Shown here piece by piece: positions 36,101 to 45,235 of a DNA stretch of 64,000 nucleotides. Within the stretch, counting starts at the first letter, position 1; the number at the start of each line of letters is the position of its first letter. The stretch spans positions 15,166,533-15,230,532 of the forward strand of contig JABAKD010000026.1 in assembly GCA_012845835.1 (NCBI GenBank), written 5' to 3'. Below the pieces are notes generated by a model that ran no database searches, was not told where the DNA came from, and saw only the letters and a program-made list of their open reading frames with translations. The position numbers were made by a program, and so were the translations under genes. This DNA is from Undaria pinnatifida (Eukaryota > Sar > Phaeophyceae > Laminariales > Alariaceae).

Positions 36101-39100
36101 AGGCGTAACAATTTTATTATCAAAATGAACTGGTGGAGGGTCTAGCAGACGCTGATGCTTGTGGTAGCAGGGATAAAACAAGCGATGGTGAACCGAACAG
36201 GGGGCACGCATGCAGGGCACATTATGTACTCTTTAAGATAAAGCTCACAGAATGGTATACACGCGTGACATCGCATCGTTCGCTTGTCTCACACCCTCCT
36301 TTTCTTGATCACAAACATGGCGGTCACCGGATTACAAATTTCATGCGGAATATCGTTTGGGGTTATTTGATCGGACACGGTATACAAAGGGAAGTATACC
36401 AGGGTTATAGACTATACGGTGCGGTTATCTTTATTGGTTAGGTGCGGTTCGATGCCGTTAACCGAGCCGCACATAACCGCATCGAACCGCACCGTGGTAT
36501 TGTTGCCCTCTTTAAAACTGGACCGCATTGCCCGGTAGCATTCCTGATTTCTGAAACCAGCACAGACCCGCACCGTATAATACATGAAAACACCGTACCG
36601 CACAGTAGCATCTACGATTTTTTATAACCGCTCCGAACCGCACCGTACGATTTTCAATTTTTCAAAGCCGCACCGTAGCATGTGTAACACAGCACAGAAC
36701 CGCACCGTAGGATAAACAATATTCCAAAAACGTACTGAACCGAACTCTAAGATCTCACACATAACACGTGTGAGCGTGCCTTTGCATTACACCAAGAGCA
36801 GAAGAGAGATTACTTCGGAGCAGTAGATATGGACGTCCACCGCATGTTTCATCGTGATTCCACAGCAAAAAACTCGAGCATCAGTCTTGGGCTGAACCAC
36901 TGTTGGCCTGCCATATATACAAGGAGTACACAGGAACATGCGTACAAACCCGGTAGACCCGGGTAGCCCACTGCAAAAGCTAACTCACAGTATAACACCT
37001 GTTGTTTCATGCATACTGCATTCTACACTGCAAAAGGTGACTTACCCTTTAACACTTAGTTTGTTGTTTCATCATGCATACTGCATTCTACATATGTTGT
37101 CTGGTTTTGTCCCCCTTGACGCGGGTTAGACTATACTGTTTCCGTGCGAAGGACAACAATGCTGAACGTCTTAGTCCTGTTAACCAGTTGTTATTCTATT
37201 AAATGCTTTTGTCAGATGATACTCTAGACTATGTTACAAATTGGTCTAATAATTTATGTTGGTGTGTTACTGATGTTATGCGACTGTTGTTGCAGTCTTG
37301 ACCCCTGCGTAGCTATATATTGTCTACGTAACTTGACACGAAATTTTGCGCCCTTCAATACACCGATAGCATTTATGCGTTCGACGCAGAGCTCTTCACT
37401 CACTCATCACAGGTCATCTTCCTTTGCCAGGCAGTCGCCACTAGTCAGCTGCCTGCTGCTTGCTTAGCGCAGTGAGGTGTTGATCGACTCCGCACACCAA
37501 CAACTGGGAGCACGGACTCGAGATATTCGAGAGGTGTAGCTAGATTATGACGCCGCTGAGCGATGTTGGGGAGTGCCAGTGGGCCGCTGCTACGATGATA
37601 CTCTTTCGTCATCTTGGTGTCGTCGAAAACACGGTGGCTACTCGATCCACTCGCGCTCGTGCCGTACATATATATGCATGCCGGTATCATCACAGACGGC
37701 AAGAACATGACAACTCCTGCATAATTTCACTCCCAGAACACCGTGACAGTAGCAACAGCAGGAGCAGGGCCGAGTGAGGCCACCGCGGTCCACGTTTCTG
37801 GCGCCGGGCGCGTGCAGAGCGGTTCCAGCGCCTGCGCGCCCGCGACGTACTCCAACAGCAGCGGTATCACAACAGCAGCATCACACGACGGCAAGATATG
37901 CGAAGATTGTCCCAAAATTGAAAGAAATAAAATGTAACAGAAGCTGTTGCTTTTGCCGGGGTAATGGTGTTGGTGCTGCTTTTGTTGTTCTGGCTAAATC
38001 GGATTCTGCCGCTTGCTGCCGCTAGCTGTGCCACTGATTGCTGTGGTGGGATAGCTGCGGCGGCACTGCAGTGAACTCTACAACCGCCGCAGTTGCTTGG
38101 TTGCCGTTGGTACTGGTACCTGGTACGAAAAAAAATGTCAACAACCGTACAAACCGAGACTTGTTCGTTCTGTGAACCGTAGAGAAACAGCGGTTTCGTT
38201 AATAGACGGAAAAAAAGATGAGAACCGTACGAAACCGCAGGTTCGTAAGGTGTTTTCATTCGGTTTACCGTAGGGTAAACACGATTTTATACTGTTTGCC
38301 CACCACGGAAATTTCCACCGCGCCGTAAAATAAACCGTCCAACGGGGAACCGCACCGAACCGCACCATCGTATTTTTCGTAGAATCGAACCGCACCGAGA
38401 GATTTGCTATTTAAAAAACCGGGCAGAACCGCACTCGAGGATTCCTTATTTCTGAGAACGGCACCGAACCGCGCACCGTGTAATACATGAAAAAGCCGAA
38501 CCGCACTGTAGTATATACGTTTTTCGAAAACCGCACCGAACCGCGCCGTAGCTTTTTCTAGTATTTTGAAAACCGTACCAAACCGCACCGTTGGATATAT
38601 CCCAGCACCGAACCGCACGGTAGGATTGGCAATAACATCCGAAAACAGCACCCAATCGCTCCGTTAGATTTCTGGCGTATTAATACCGCACCGAACCGGA
38701 GGTCTTGGCTTGAAAAAACCGCACCGTGCACGGACAGGTAACCGTAAAGAACCCTGTATACACATGCCACATCACGCAGGAGAATATGTAAAGTGCGTGC
38801 CCGTGAGGCACAGGGAGTTTACTGGGTGTCACAAGCCCAAGTCACTAAAATTAGCACTCCAAGGACAACGCACGGGAGGGTGTTAAATGTGCATTGACTC
38901 CAGGAGCCCCAGGTCTCGTTGCTGTGGAAATGTGACTTTTTTTTCCTTTCACCGGATAACGAGGGGTCCCATACGCATTGAACATTCTTGGAAATCAGTA
39001 ACACTGACTGGGTGTTGATAACAGCATATCATAAAAAAAAAACTACACTCTCCAGCTGGAACATCGAAGGTTTTGTCGAAACTCATCTTTGCAAGCTGTG

Positions 39101-40093
39101 TGTAATGTTCCCATCGCGCGTATTATTACGGGTTGTGTGTCCTCATTAAGGATATAGGTCGGCGACTCCTACCCTTGCAACTACAGTGTAGCTATCAGGG
39201 TCAACAGGGCTTTGTTAGTCAGCTTTTGCGCGGAAACTCTATAAAACCCGTTTCTCAGGGGGACAAAATGTGAAAGCTGTGGAAGGAAATGGATCAGTTT
39301 ATCCAGTGAATCCAGTAAGTCGAATATCCGGTGAGGGGAGGGCGGAGTTTTTAAGGGTGTGTAGGCCTGGTTTTTATGAAGATGGAGCGGGAGGGGGGGG
39401 GACGGACGGACGGGGCAACTCATTTTGTGCGTGGAAACTATGAATCCTTCAAGGGGCCATCACGGGTTACACAAGAGGCTAGCTGTGGAACGAGTCGTAT
39501 ATTGCATGCATCAGAAATATGAATAACAAATGAGCATTCACTCGTTACACGCATATATATATCCTTATTTTGTAATACGCAGGTGCCGTAATTCCGAAAC
39601 CGTCACACATCTCCCCTTGAAAAATTTATAGCTTCCACACACAGATTGAGCTGCCCCGCCCATCCGCCCCCGCCCCTCACCCATCTATGTTCAACTGGTG
39701 CATTCTTTCCAAAACCGTCGGATTTATCTCCTTAAAGGATTAATAGTTTCCACGCACAAACTAAGCAGCTGCTGTCCTCACAAGTCCCCATTTGTGTTGA
39801 AGCGAGTGTCCGTGAGTCTCCACGTGGGTCCGGCCCAGTTGCTATATATTGCGTCCATAATCGCGCTTGCACTTCTTGCACACCCAGTTGCCGCTACTGG
39901 TCTTCGCGGCGATTTTCCGATAGACAAAGTGCTCTGCTCGCATGCGGAATGCGTGCAGGGACCAACAGAGACGCTAGTAATTTGGTTGGTTTGCAGTTCG
40001 TGCGCGTTTTCTTTGGCGATTTTGATCATGCGGCTACGGCTTCTGGTATTGCTGCTCTGCTGCTGCTTCTGCTGCTGCTGCTTCTGCTGCTGC

Positions 40094-40126
<33 letters not shown>

Positions 40127-42573
40127 CAAGGCTAGGCTACTGCTGATGTTGTCAGTTATTGGGGAGGAGGCAGCACAACATACACACTGCTCGATGGTGA
40201 GCACTTTTACATATAGTCTATATGATAAACCAGAGTTTTGTCTTTCCAGTGCTTGCCGCTGCTGCTGCTGCGAAGTACACTATACCCTCCATTATCACAC
40301 TACTACAGCCGTCATGCCTCTCCGCTCACTCTCTGTGCTGTGCCGAACACCCATGCTCAATGGCCTGGCGTTCGTCCATCCCTGAACCGTCACTGAAGTT
40401 GATCCCGCAGCAGCAGATGAAGTCCTCGGCTGGCTTTCATCAGACGCTTTGTAGCCAAACTGTCTTGTCGCAGGAGGGGTGTAGCAGGGGTCCCATCACC
40501 GTGGAGGCTGTGCTCATTGTCACCACTCTTTCTTGCTCTCATTTTTTCTCCGTTGCTCTGCGCCGAGCGTAGATGGTACGCAGGCTGCTGCTGGGCGACC
40601 AGGGGGCTGCGTGTCTGCTCTATAGTACCACCAATGCCCCTGTATTGTAAAGGATTTAGAATGGGGGTTGTTTGCAAAGGAAATTATGTGGCGTAATGAG
40701 GGGGGGGGGTGGGGTCTTCGTACCCTCCCCCCCCTCTGGAAGGGCGAAAAAAAAAGTTTGGGTGCGCAGGTGTCGTTTTTATTTTTTTTGTGCGCCCTCG
40801 GCCCACAGTTGAAACTTTTGAAGTGCTTTTTGGCCACGTGAGCCATAGACAGAGCTGTGGACAAAGAAACGACAAGCGCGCAGGAATCAACGGCAAGAAA
40901 AACAACACAAGGACCAATCACAGCAGCGTCCAGCCGTTGCCGCTCGCCGTGCGCAGAATCGGCAAAGCGAGCGCTTTTTGCTTGGTCGCCGGCGTGGCGG
41001 GGAATACTAAGCAATTGCAAATCCCGCCCAGCCCGAGAGCATTGTAACCAACTATTCGGCTTCTGCCTGCCTGTCAGGTGTATTGCTCGACGTATTGCTG
41101 CATTTTGCTGTACTGCTGTACTGGGTAGGTCGGTGAGTGGATGGTGGGTGGTGGGTAGGTGGTGGATGGCGACTCGCTCGCTCCCCGAGATGGTCGAGTA
41201 TAGTCAAAAATCAAACTCCCCCCGTTTGTTTCCTCTTTCATATGAGGGACATCGTAAAAAACCGGACGCGGTGCAGAAAAAATAACGACACATTATTTTT
41301 CGCACCAAAGATCATTCTCAGAGCCCACACCATATACCCAACCGAACCGAGGCACAATGTGCATCGAGCCACGGGAGGGGCGTGATGCAATAGCAGGCAT
41401 CACGGATACCATAATTTCATCACGCGGATTGGAGGGAAAGGAGAGGGAGCGGTGCTGCCGTGCTTGGATCGGAGTGGTCTCGTGCCGCTTGACGTGCCTC
41501 GAGTGTTTGCTCTGTGTTGGATTTTTTTATTTTGCTGTGTGTGCATCGATTGCATGTTGTACTCGGAGGAGGACATCCGAGGATTCAAACAGCGTGTGAG
41601 GGTCTGGGAGGGCGCTATCATGGAGGCCGTTGCGGAGAAGCTGGTAGTCGCCATGCTGCTGTTGCTGGAGGGGGGCAGGTGGGCGGTGATGCTATTGTAC
41701 TAGACTTATTATTGTCGCCGTTGTTATTGTTGTTTTATTGTTGCTTTCGTTGATTATGTTGGCGTTAGTGGGGTTGGTGTTGCTATTGTTGTTATTATTG
41801 TTGGACGTGGGGCGTGGGGCTTTTCTCGGCTTGGTTAGTACGGTGTAGTTTTAATAGTACATATGTTGTATGTGTGTGTACGACGCGCTTGTTCATGCGT
41901 GCGTGGGATCCTGTCGCACGGTGGTAGGCCTCTTTCGGAAGCCGCGTGCGCTCATGCATGCATGGGGTCGCGTGGTAGAACGGCATACTATAGTAGCCGC
42001 TTTTGGCAGCATCCTCTCGTCCCACCCGTCGTCGCACACCAAACAAGCCGGACACCACCCACCGCGGCAACAACCGTTGATCGTTTTTTCCGAGCGTCTG
42101 TGGCGAGCCGTTTGTCGCGTTCTTTCTTTTTAGGGGCTCGTCTTACGGTCCAAGCTGATCTGAGACTATAGTCTATCTTTGGTGCGGCTGGGGCTTGCTG
42201 CTTGGTCGCCTTCATGGATATTCCGGCTATCGTTTGGATCGTGGAGCTAAACCTGACCGTAAAGACCGTGTCTGTGCTTTCTGTTCAAAATTTTTCCTGG
42301 CTACAATATACTCTAGGTAAAACAGTTTGCTTTTTTTTAGCTACGACGAGGATATAGACTACCTATCCAAAAACACGAAGTCTGATTTTTTTTTCGTCTG
42401 TTCAATGGGGTTGTGCAATACCAGTAGATATTTAACTCTTGAACCCGTCTATTTTCCGCGTGCAAGATATTTTTCAGTTGGGATTGAACCCTGGTTTCTC
42501 GTACCGCTTTTTTCGACTGTCCATGCTCGTAGATGATGCCCCACGCAACTCTCAACTGTCTCCCGAACCTTTG

Positions 42574-42611
<38 letters not shown>

Positions 42612-44732
42612 CTCCCCGCATGACCTCGCCATGCATGCGTTGGCAGTCACAAGCGTACCAGGGCGTGTAAGGAGAACGAGAGCCGAGAGGGATCCAGCGC
42701 CCAAGCTGGAGAAGCGAAGGACACAGTCGTCAGCACCAGCAAGGTACTATCAACAGCACCAGTGCATATTTTATTCTCAGCTCTCCCCAGCAGGAATCAA
42801 AGCACCAGAGCATTTTCTTTCTTGCGTTTTTTCTTCACCATGTATCTTACCGGTACGTGACAGGAATACAAAACATGTATACTTGTCCAGAAGCCTAAAA
42901 CGCATACACATCCGCGTGCGCACAAGCCAGGCTCGAGCCAACATCACGCCGTCAAAATTAGAAAAACAACAACAACAACAACCAACAGCTGTGCAGGAGG
43001 TTGCCTGTTTATGTTCAGTACGCGTAGCAGTACTTGATTTACTTCCTCGGCAGGTAGACTCTAATCTCAAGCTTGTTTAAGGTCCTCAAGAACCAACCAA
43101 ATAACTGCTCCCCGCGTACCAGGTATAGTTTGCACGTACTGCTGCACTGCTGTCCAGCTTTATGTAGTAAATATGACTGGTCGGTGGGTGAATGGAGGGT
43201 ACACCGCGTTGTCTGTGGTGGGTGGGTGGGTGGGTGGGTGGGTGGGCCGTTCCGTACGTGGTAGTCCGTGGTCACGGGACAGGCTCCAGTCACTCTGGAG
43301 CTGAGGAGTACCCCAGGGAAAAACACAAACAACCCAAGGTGGTACACGTATATATCACAGCTGACGCAATTCATGCCTCCACCAGAAACATATAAAAGTG
43401 AAATTTATAGGGTGGTTGTAGAGTAAATCGAGAGTGTATAACGCCTTCCAGGTCCGATAGGAACAATGCCTGCAATGTAATTGGAAACCCAAAGTATGCC
43501 CACCACGAATTTCTGGGAAAATTCTTGGCGGAAATTTCCGGCAACATTCTTGCATATCTGCTGTGACAGCAGAAATCAATGCGCCTTCTTCGTAGATCGG
43601 GGTGTTGTGTCCTAAAAACTGGGGGACGGACGGCATTCGTCTTGTGTGTGAGCAGTCCTCGAGATGCATTTTGGAGTAGTGCCACCGTGTGCGCACGCAC
43701 GTGCGCGCACCCTCACAGAACTTCACCCGTGCTGCTGTCCGGCAGCCTTTCACACGTGGTTGCCATCTGCCGCTAGGACGCGGCTACGCACGATTGTAAC
43801 ACGGAAAACGCGAGACACATACATGATGATGAGTAAAACAAGGGCGGGCGTGTGGCGACACACACAACCAAAGACAAGAGCACGGATGTGTATGGCGAAA
43901 AACGCGAAGAAGACACAGCAGCTGCAGCTGCTGTGGTAGTAGTAGCCCACCACAGCACAGCCGAGAGAGGGCCCTCCCAGCCTAGCTATGGTGGCGCAGC
44001 CGCATCTACCTCGTGTCCGTGCCCTACAGGGCTGGGTGGTGATTGATGTAGAGCGTTCGGAGGGGGAGGTGATATCGTTGTGTGGGGCGGGTGGGGTGTG
44101 GGGGGCAATCAATGAAAACTGGCTTGCTGCTTGCAGGATACAGAATCAACTTCAACCAAAAAGCCCCCCTCGCAAGATTTATAACCCCCTGTCTTCTTGC
44201 GGTTTGGGATCGTTCGAGTTTAATTCGCGAGTCAGAGGTACTCCATGATGACGAGAGACTGCACTCCAAATCTATACAAGAAGTAGTTTACACAAACAAA
44301 CGTCGTTTTGTGATATCGTATCTCGTACCAGGCGATTTCATTGTTCGATACTAGGTACCTGGTATATTTTATGTATCTACTGAAAAATAGAGTGGGCACG
44401 GACACTGGATGTGCTGATGGTGTCGTTGTGTGGTGTTCCTGAGTCCCACGTTTACACGTCAGGCTTTTCCTAGTTGCTGAGATGCTTTGCGTTCTGAGGT
44501 TTTGACGCAAGAGACACACTCACTTACCAGTACCCAGGCCGTCGGTGTAAGACGCAGCGGACATAAAGAAGGAGTAGCCCACCGCCATCTCACACGAATC
44601 GTCGTAGTACCACGTCGATTTTGCCGCCAGGAGGCCGTCCACTTCCCGCAAAGGACTTAGAGACAAAAGCAGTGATACAGCAACTACTCCGAGCGTGAGG
44701 GTGCGGCATTGAGCAGGAGAAGTCCTCGTCAT
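17662..44732 (-). CDS. Secreted or surface-anchored protein with duplicated six-Cys module; 4 exons joined
   Basis: Join on the minus strand: 44732-44528, 26731-26510, 19623-19305, 18142-17662. The exon lengths 205+222+319+481 sum to 1227 bases, giving 408 residues and a TAG stop. Every junction is GT/AG and the phases agree (1/1, 1/1, 2/2). Residues 1-33 form a signal peptide (cleavage after VDG fits the -3/-1 rule). Two modules follow, with cysteines at 47, 74, 87, 104, 119, 126 and at 164, 188, 201, 219, 238, 253, starting YYDDSC and YHDASC. An acidic Pro/Thr/Ala-rich stalk comes next, and residues 384-403 are hydrophobic at the C-terminus, as in a GPI signal or membrane span. N-glycosylation sequons lie at about 80, 351 and 375. 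I do not recognise the family. A cell-surface or wall role is inference. The 17.8-kb first intron is the weak point. Confidence 0.72.
18143..19304 (-). other. Intron 3 (1,162 bp)
   Basis: Bounded by GTGAGA and TTTAG. It contains an A13-type run at 18680-18691 and short ORFs with no recognisable domains. No transposon is evident. Confidence 0.65.
19305..19623 (-). CDS. Exon 3: Cys module 2
   Basis: The acceptor TGCATCGTGCAG|AG precedes 19623 and the donor CTACGG|GTGAGAAA follows 19305. It encodes residues 143-249 with YHDASC (Cys164) and cysteines 188, 201, 219 and 238. The entering split codon becomes GAG (Glu143). The exon leaves phase 2. Confidence 0.78.
21181..21213. repeat. AT microsatellite
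   Basis: ATACATATATATACATATATATATATATAT, ending in GTATT, immediately upstream of a fold-back-family copy. Confidence 0.8.
21226..22260 (+). repeat. Fold-back family copy with G tracts
   Basis: It starts CCTCCAGCTGTGAGATCAAG and carries the family landmarks TGTGTGATACTCCGATCGCGCG, GGTCGGCGACTCCCC, GGGACACAATCTGACAG and, further right, GAGGTGATATCA. Its internal units are separated by G runs, including 28 consecutive Gs at 21994-22021. Confidence 0.65.
21994..22021 (+). repeat. Homopolymer of 28 G
   Basis: An uninterrupted G run followed by ATCCC, inside the fold-back-family copy. It is G-quadruplex-capable and prone to length error in sequencing. Confidence 0.85.
22330..22450 (+). repeat. 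Degenerate copy of the 8.1-kb dispersed repeat
   Basis: TGTGTTTGTTCGGGTGTGTTTCTCTGCTCCACAGTGATTC followed by CCTGTCCTGTTAACACGGACTCGATT parallels 8120-8225, where the same words appear with substitutions. Confidence 0.45.
23850..25960 (+). repeat. Tandem cluster of fold-back-family copies
   Basis: Successive plus-oriented starts occur at about 23904 (TACACTCCAGCTGTGAGATCG), 24440 (diverged), 24957 and 25688 (CTACACTCCAGCTAGGAGATC). Each is followed by the GGTCGGCGACT and GACAAATCTGACG landmarks and then G-rich spacers. Copies differ in length because different numbers of internal units remain. Confidence 0.65.
25995..26272 (-). mobile_element. tRNA-derived SINE, subfamily B, copy 2
   Basis: On the minus strand it starts GGTCGCCCCGGCGGCGTATCAGG (A-box region), has a B box GAGTTCGAATCCCCC, and a body with CTCGATGAAAAATCGACAAGC. 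It closely matches 49468-49790 and 10110-10400. It sits 240 bases from exon 2, within intron 2. Confidence 0.75.
26510..26731 (-). CDS. Exon 2: remainder of Cys module 1
   Basis: The acceptor ATATTATACTCAG|AC precedes 26731 and the donor ACG|GTGAGGAG follows 26510. At 222 bases (74 codons) the exon is phase-symmetric. It encodes seven cysteines (74-138) including FSDKTC. Joining to exon 1 creates a GAC (Asp69) codon. The Cys spacing C-x12-C-x16-C matches C-x12-C-x17-C in exon 3, so these two exons carry related modules. Confidence 0.75.
27298..27330 (+). repeat. Short direct repeat, left copy
   Basis: CACCATGTACAACTACAACTACTCGTAG recurs with two changes at about 29136-29166 (CACCCTGTACAACTGCAACTACTCGTAG). 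The two copies bracket the 42-bp minisatellite and the fold-back half copy. Confidence 0.6.
27310..27655. repeat. 42-bp minisatellite with internal palindrome
   Basis: About eight units start with GCAACTAGTTGTCTGTAGAC-like sequence at 27365, 27411, 27453, 27495, 27538, 27580 and 27622. Each has an imperfect dyad AGTTGTCT-GT-AGACAACT and an A-rich spacer. The first interval is 46 bases and the rest are 42-43. Confidence 0.9.
27833..28858 (-). repeat. Fold-back family half copy
   Basis: On the minus strand it begins with the family terminus (GAAAATACACTCCAGCTGTGAGATCGAAGAT, right end 28858) and continues through GGTCGGCGACTCC, GACAAAATCTGACAGCTGTGAAG, GATAAATCTGACGG and GATAAATGTGACGG. It ends with a second terminus-like TCAAATACACTTCGGCTGTGAG near 27850-27875. 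C runs up to about 20 on plus separate the units. Confidence 0.7.
29136..29166 (+). repeat. Short direct repeat, right copy
   Basis: Partner of 27298-27330. See that entry. Confidence 0.6.
29166..29582 (+). other. Open frame, possible retroelement RNase H scrap
   Basis: A 138-codon plus-strand frame contains STQSYRAESHGWL, which resembles the (S)YRAE-G-L core seen in some retroelement RNase H domains. It has no supporting second motif and may be chance. The 5' neighbour 28861-29096 is also open on plus with a Pro-rich stretch (PVPPTPGSSPRPPYPYP). Confidence 0.2.
30198..30228 (+). repeat. (GCTCAT)n microsatellite
   Basis: Five GCTCAT units, with degenerate continuations to about 30270. Confidence 0.85.
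32055..32345 (+). mobile_element. tRNA-derived SINE, subfamily A, copy 3
   Basis: The A box region is TATGGTCTAGCGGTTAC, the B box GAGTTGCGAATCCC has one inserted base, and the body has CCACGAGGGAAGAAGT, AATAAAGGCACGTACCGAAGTGGGGATG. It is most similar to the copy at 8336. Confidence 0.65.
32610..32900 (+). repeat. Degenerate CGCACA-type minisatellite
   Basis: ACGCACACAC, ACGCACAAGGCACGCACGGACA and similar words recur with period about 10-20. It produces Cys/Val-rich shadow ORFs on the minus strand that are not real proteins. Confidence 0.75.
33090..33320 (+). pseudogene. Retroelement gag/zinc-finger remnant
   Basis: One plus frame reads RTVCGLCDTEDMNADHSHDTC. After a one-base shift the next reads CHQCHHQVGHVEATCRQK, close to a CCHC zinc knuckle but with one extra residue before the His. 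This tandem Cys/His arrangement followed by stops looks like a decayed gag nucleocapsid end. No RT is nearby. Confidence 0.4.
36432..36760. repeat. GAACCGCACCG array 1
   Basis: GAACCGCACCGTA and variants recur every 35-50 bases, separated by T-rich spacers (for example 36486, 36563, 36590, 36637, 36668, 36710). The internal stretch TTTCTGAAACCAGCACAGACCCGCACCGTATAATACATGAAAA matches a segment of array 2 at 38450-38495. Confidence 0.8.
36441..36493. repeat. Hairpin at the start of array 1
   Basis: GGTGCGGTTCGATGCCGTTA and the reverse complement of TAACCGCATCGAACCGCACC pair with one mismatch around an 11-13-base loop. Confidence 0.8.
36969..37093 (+). repeat. Two-copy tandem repeat, period 58
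   Basis: CACTGCAAAAGCTAACTCACAG...TTTCATGCATACTGCATTCTA is followed directly by a second, slightly longer version starting CACTGCAAAAGGTGACTTACC. Confidence 0.8.
38150..38740. repeat. GAACCGCACCG array 2
   Basis: More than ten variants of CACCGAACCGCACCGTAGGAT occur at irregular 35-50-base intervals, in the same orientation as array 1 and with shared spacer words (AATACATGAAAA). On the minus strand it yields RFGAV-rich ORFs that are repeat artefacts. Confidence 0.8.
39040..39440 (+). repeat. Fold-back family copy
   Basis: Starts CTACACTCTCCAGCTGGAACATCG and continues through TATAGGTCGGCGACT, GGGGACAAAATGTGAAAGCTGTGG and ATATCCGGTGAGGGGAGGGCGGAGTT. Confidence 0.7.
39590..39790 (-). repeat. 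Fold-back family fragment, inverted
   Basis: CCGAAACCGTCACACATCTCCCCTTGAAAAATTTATAGC and AAAACCGTCGGATTTATCTCCTTAAAGG are internal-unit landmarks of the family in minus orientation, facing the plus copy at 39040. Confidence 0.6.
40048..40130 (+). repeat. CTG tract
   Basis: Interrupted (CTG)n with TTC interruptions, about 83 bases. Similar tracts lie at 42571-42612, 49916-49962 and 55449-55475. Confidence 0.9.
42571..42612 (+). repeat. TTG/CTG tract
   Basis: TTGTTGTTGT followed by about ten CTG units. Confidence 0.9.
43217..43246 (+). repeat. (GGGT)n tract
   Basis: Seven GGGT units, a G-quadruplex-capable sequence next to the inverted dispersed repeat copy. Confidence 0.85.
43262..43402 (-). 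repeat. Inverted copy of the 8.1-kb dispersed repeat
   Basis: Its reverse complement matches about 8060-8200: CTGGTGGAGGCATGAATTGCGTCAGCTGTGA through TACCACCTTGGGTTGTTTGTGTTTTTCCC to CACGGACTAC, with about 90 percent identity by eye. Confidence 0.75.
44528..44732 (-). CDS. Exon 1: signal peptide and start of Cys module 1
   Basis: The ATG at 44732 has A at -3 (CCAAGATGA). Residues 1-68 include the hydrophobic core TLGVVAVSLLLSLS and then YYDDSC (Cys47). The exon ends G|GTAAGTGAGT at 44528/44527, an excellent 5' splice site, leaving phase 1. Without splicing the frame stops two codons later, which supports use of the donor. Confidence 0.8.
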
Positions 44733-44860
44733 CTTGGCTACGACAGTGCCGGCTGGTGTGGTGTTTAGGTAATAGCCAGCGTCTCCGATGGTGGTGAGTA
44801 GTTAGATATTACTACCAAGTCCGTTGTGCTGTTGCCGTGGGCGCCGCTAATCGATCAGGA

Positions 44861-44870
44861 TATATATGAG
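44861..44870 (-). promoter_or_regulatory. TATA-like element upstream of exon 1
   Basis: CTCATATATA on the minus strand lies about 130 bases upstream of the ATG at 44732, a suitable place for a core promoter. AT-rich motifs are common here, so this is only a candidate. Confidence 0.3.
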
Positions 44871-45235
44871 CTGTGTTGATCTTCATACATCCACAGACTC
44901 GTTTGATGATATGGGTGGCCTCTCTCTGCTACTTCGCGAGGAAGGTAAGCACAAAATCACAAAAATATCTTCCTAAACGTTTGGGGCTTCTCTCGCGAGG
45001 GAATGTTGTTAAAAGTACGAACCTTGGATTGAAATCTAAGTTAATGCGCAGTCTATTCGCACGAATAAGATATGCAGTTGAATCTTAAGTTGAATCTTAC
45101 GTTGAATCTTCGGTGTAACCTAGATGTAAACGTAGATTTGAGTATGTTAAGGTTGTCCCGTTGTCCCGGTGTTCTACCGTACTACGGGCATTGTTCCGTG
45201 ATGATCAGGTGGTGATGCAACCCACCATGATCACT

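Larger units (their letters stand above)
26732..44527 (-). other. Intron 1 (17,796 bp), repeat-inflated
   Basis: Bounded by GTAAGTG and ATACTCAG. It holds a minisatellite, a fold-back half copy, a SINE, a gag remnant, two GGTGCGGTTC arrays, CTG tracts and a dispersed repeat copy, each listed separately. Stretches with no signal I can support are 26732-27285, 29600-30190, 30260-32050, 33330-36430, 37100-38140, 40140-42570, 42620-43215 and 43403-44527. An additional phase 1-1 exon in here cannot be excluded. Confidence 0.55.

Noticed and set aside
37727-37915. Possible extra exon of the four-exon gene in intron 1
   Set aside because: Minus-strand hydrophobic frame without the Cys pattern. I could not find a phase 1-1 acceptor/donor pair, and the direct join of exons 1 and 2 already gives a complete module.
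38265-38651. Minus-strand frame with RFGAV repeats resembling a repeat protein
   Set aside because: The repeats are the nucleotide array 2. The other frames are repetitive too and contain no start or domain.
42439-43080. 213-codon plus-strand frame with a poly-Leu stretch resembling a membrane segment
   Set aside because: The poly-Leu is the CTG tract. There is no domain, no codon evidence and no splice context.
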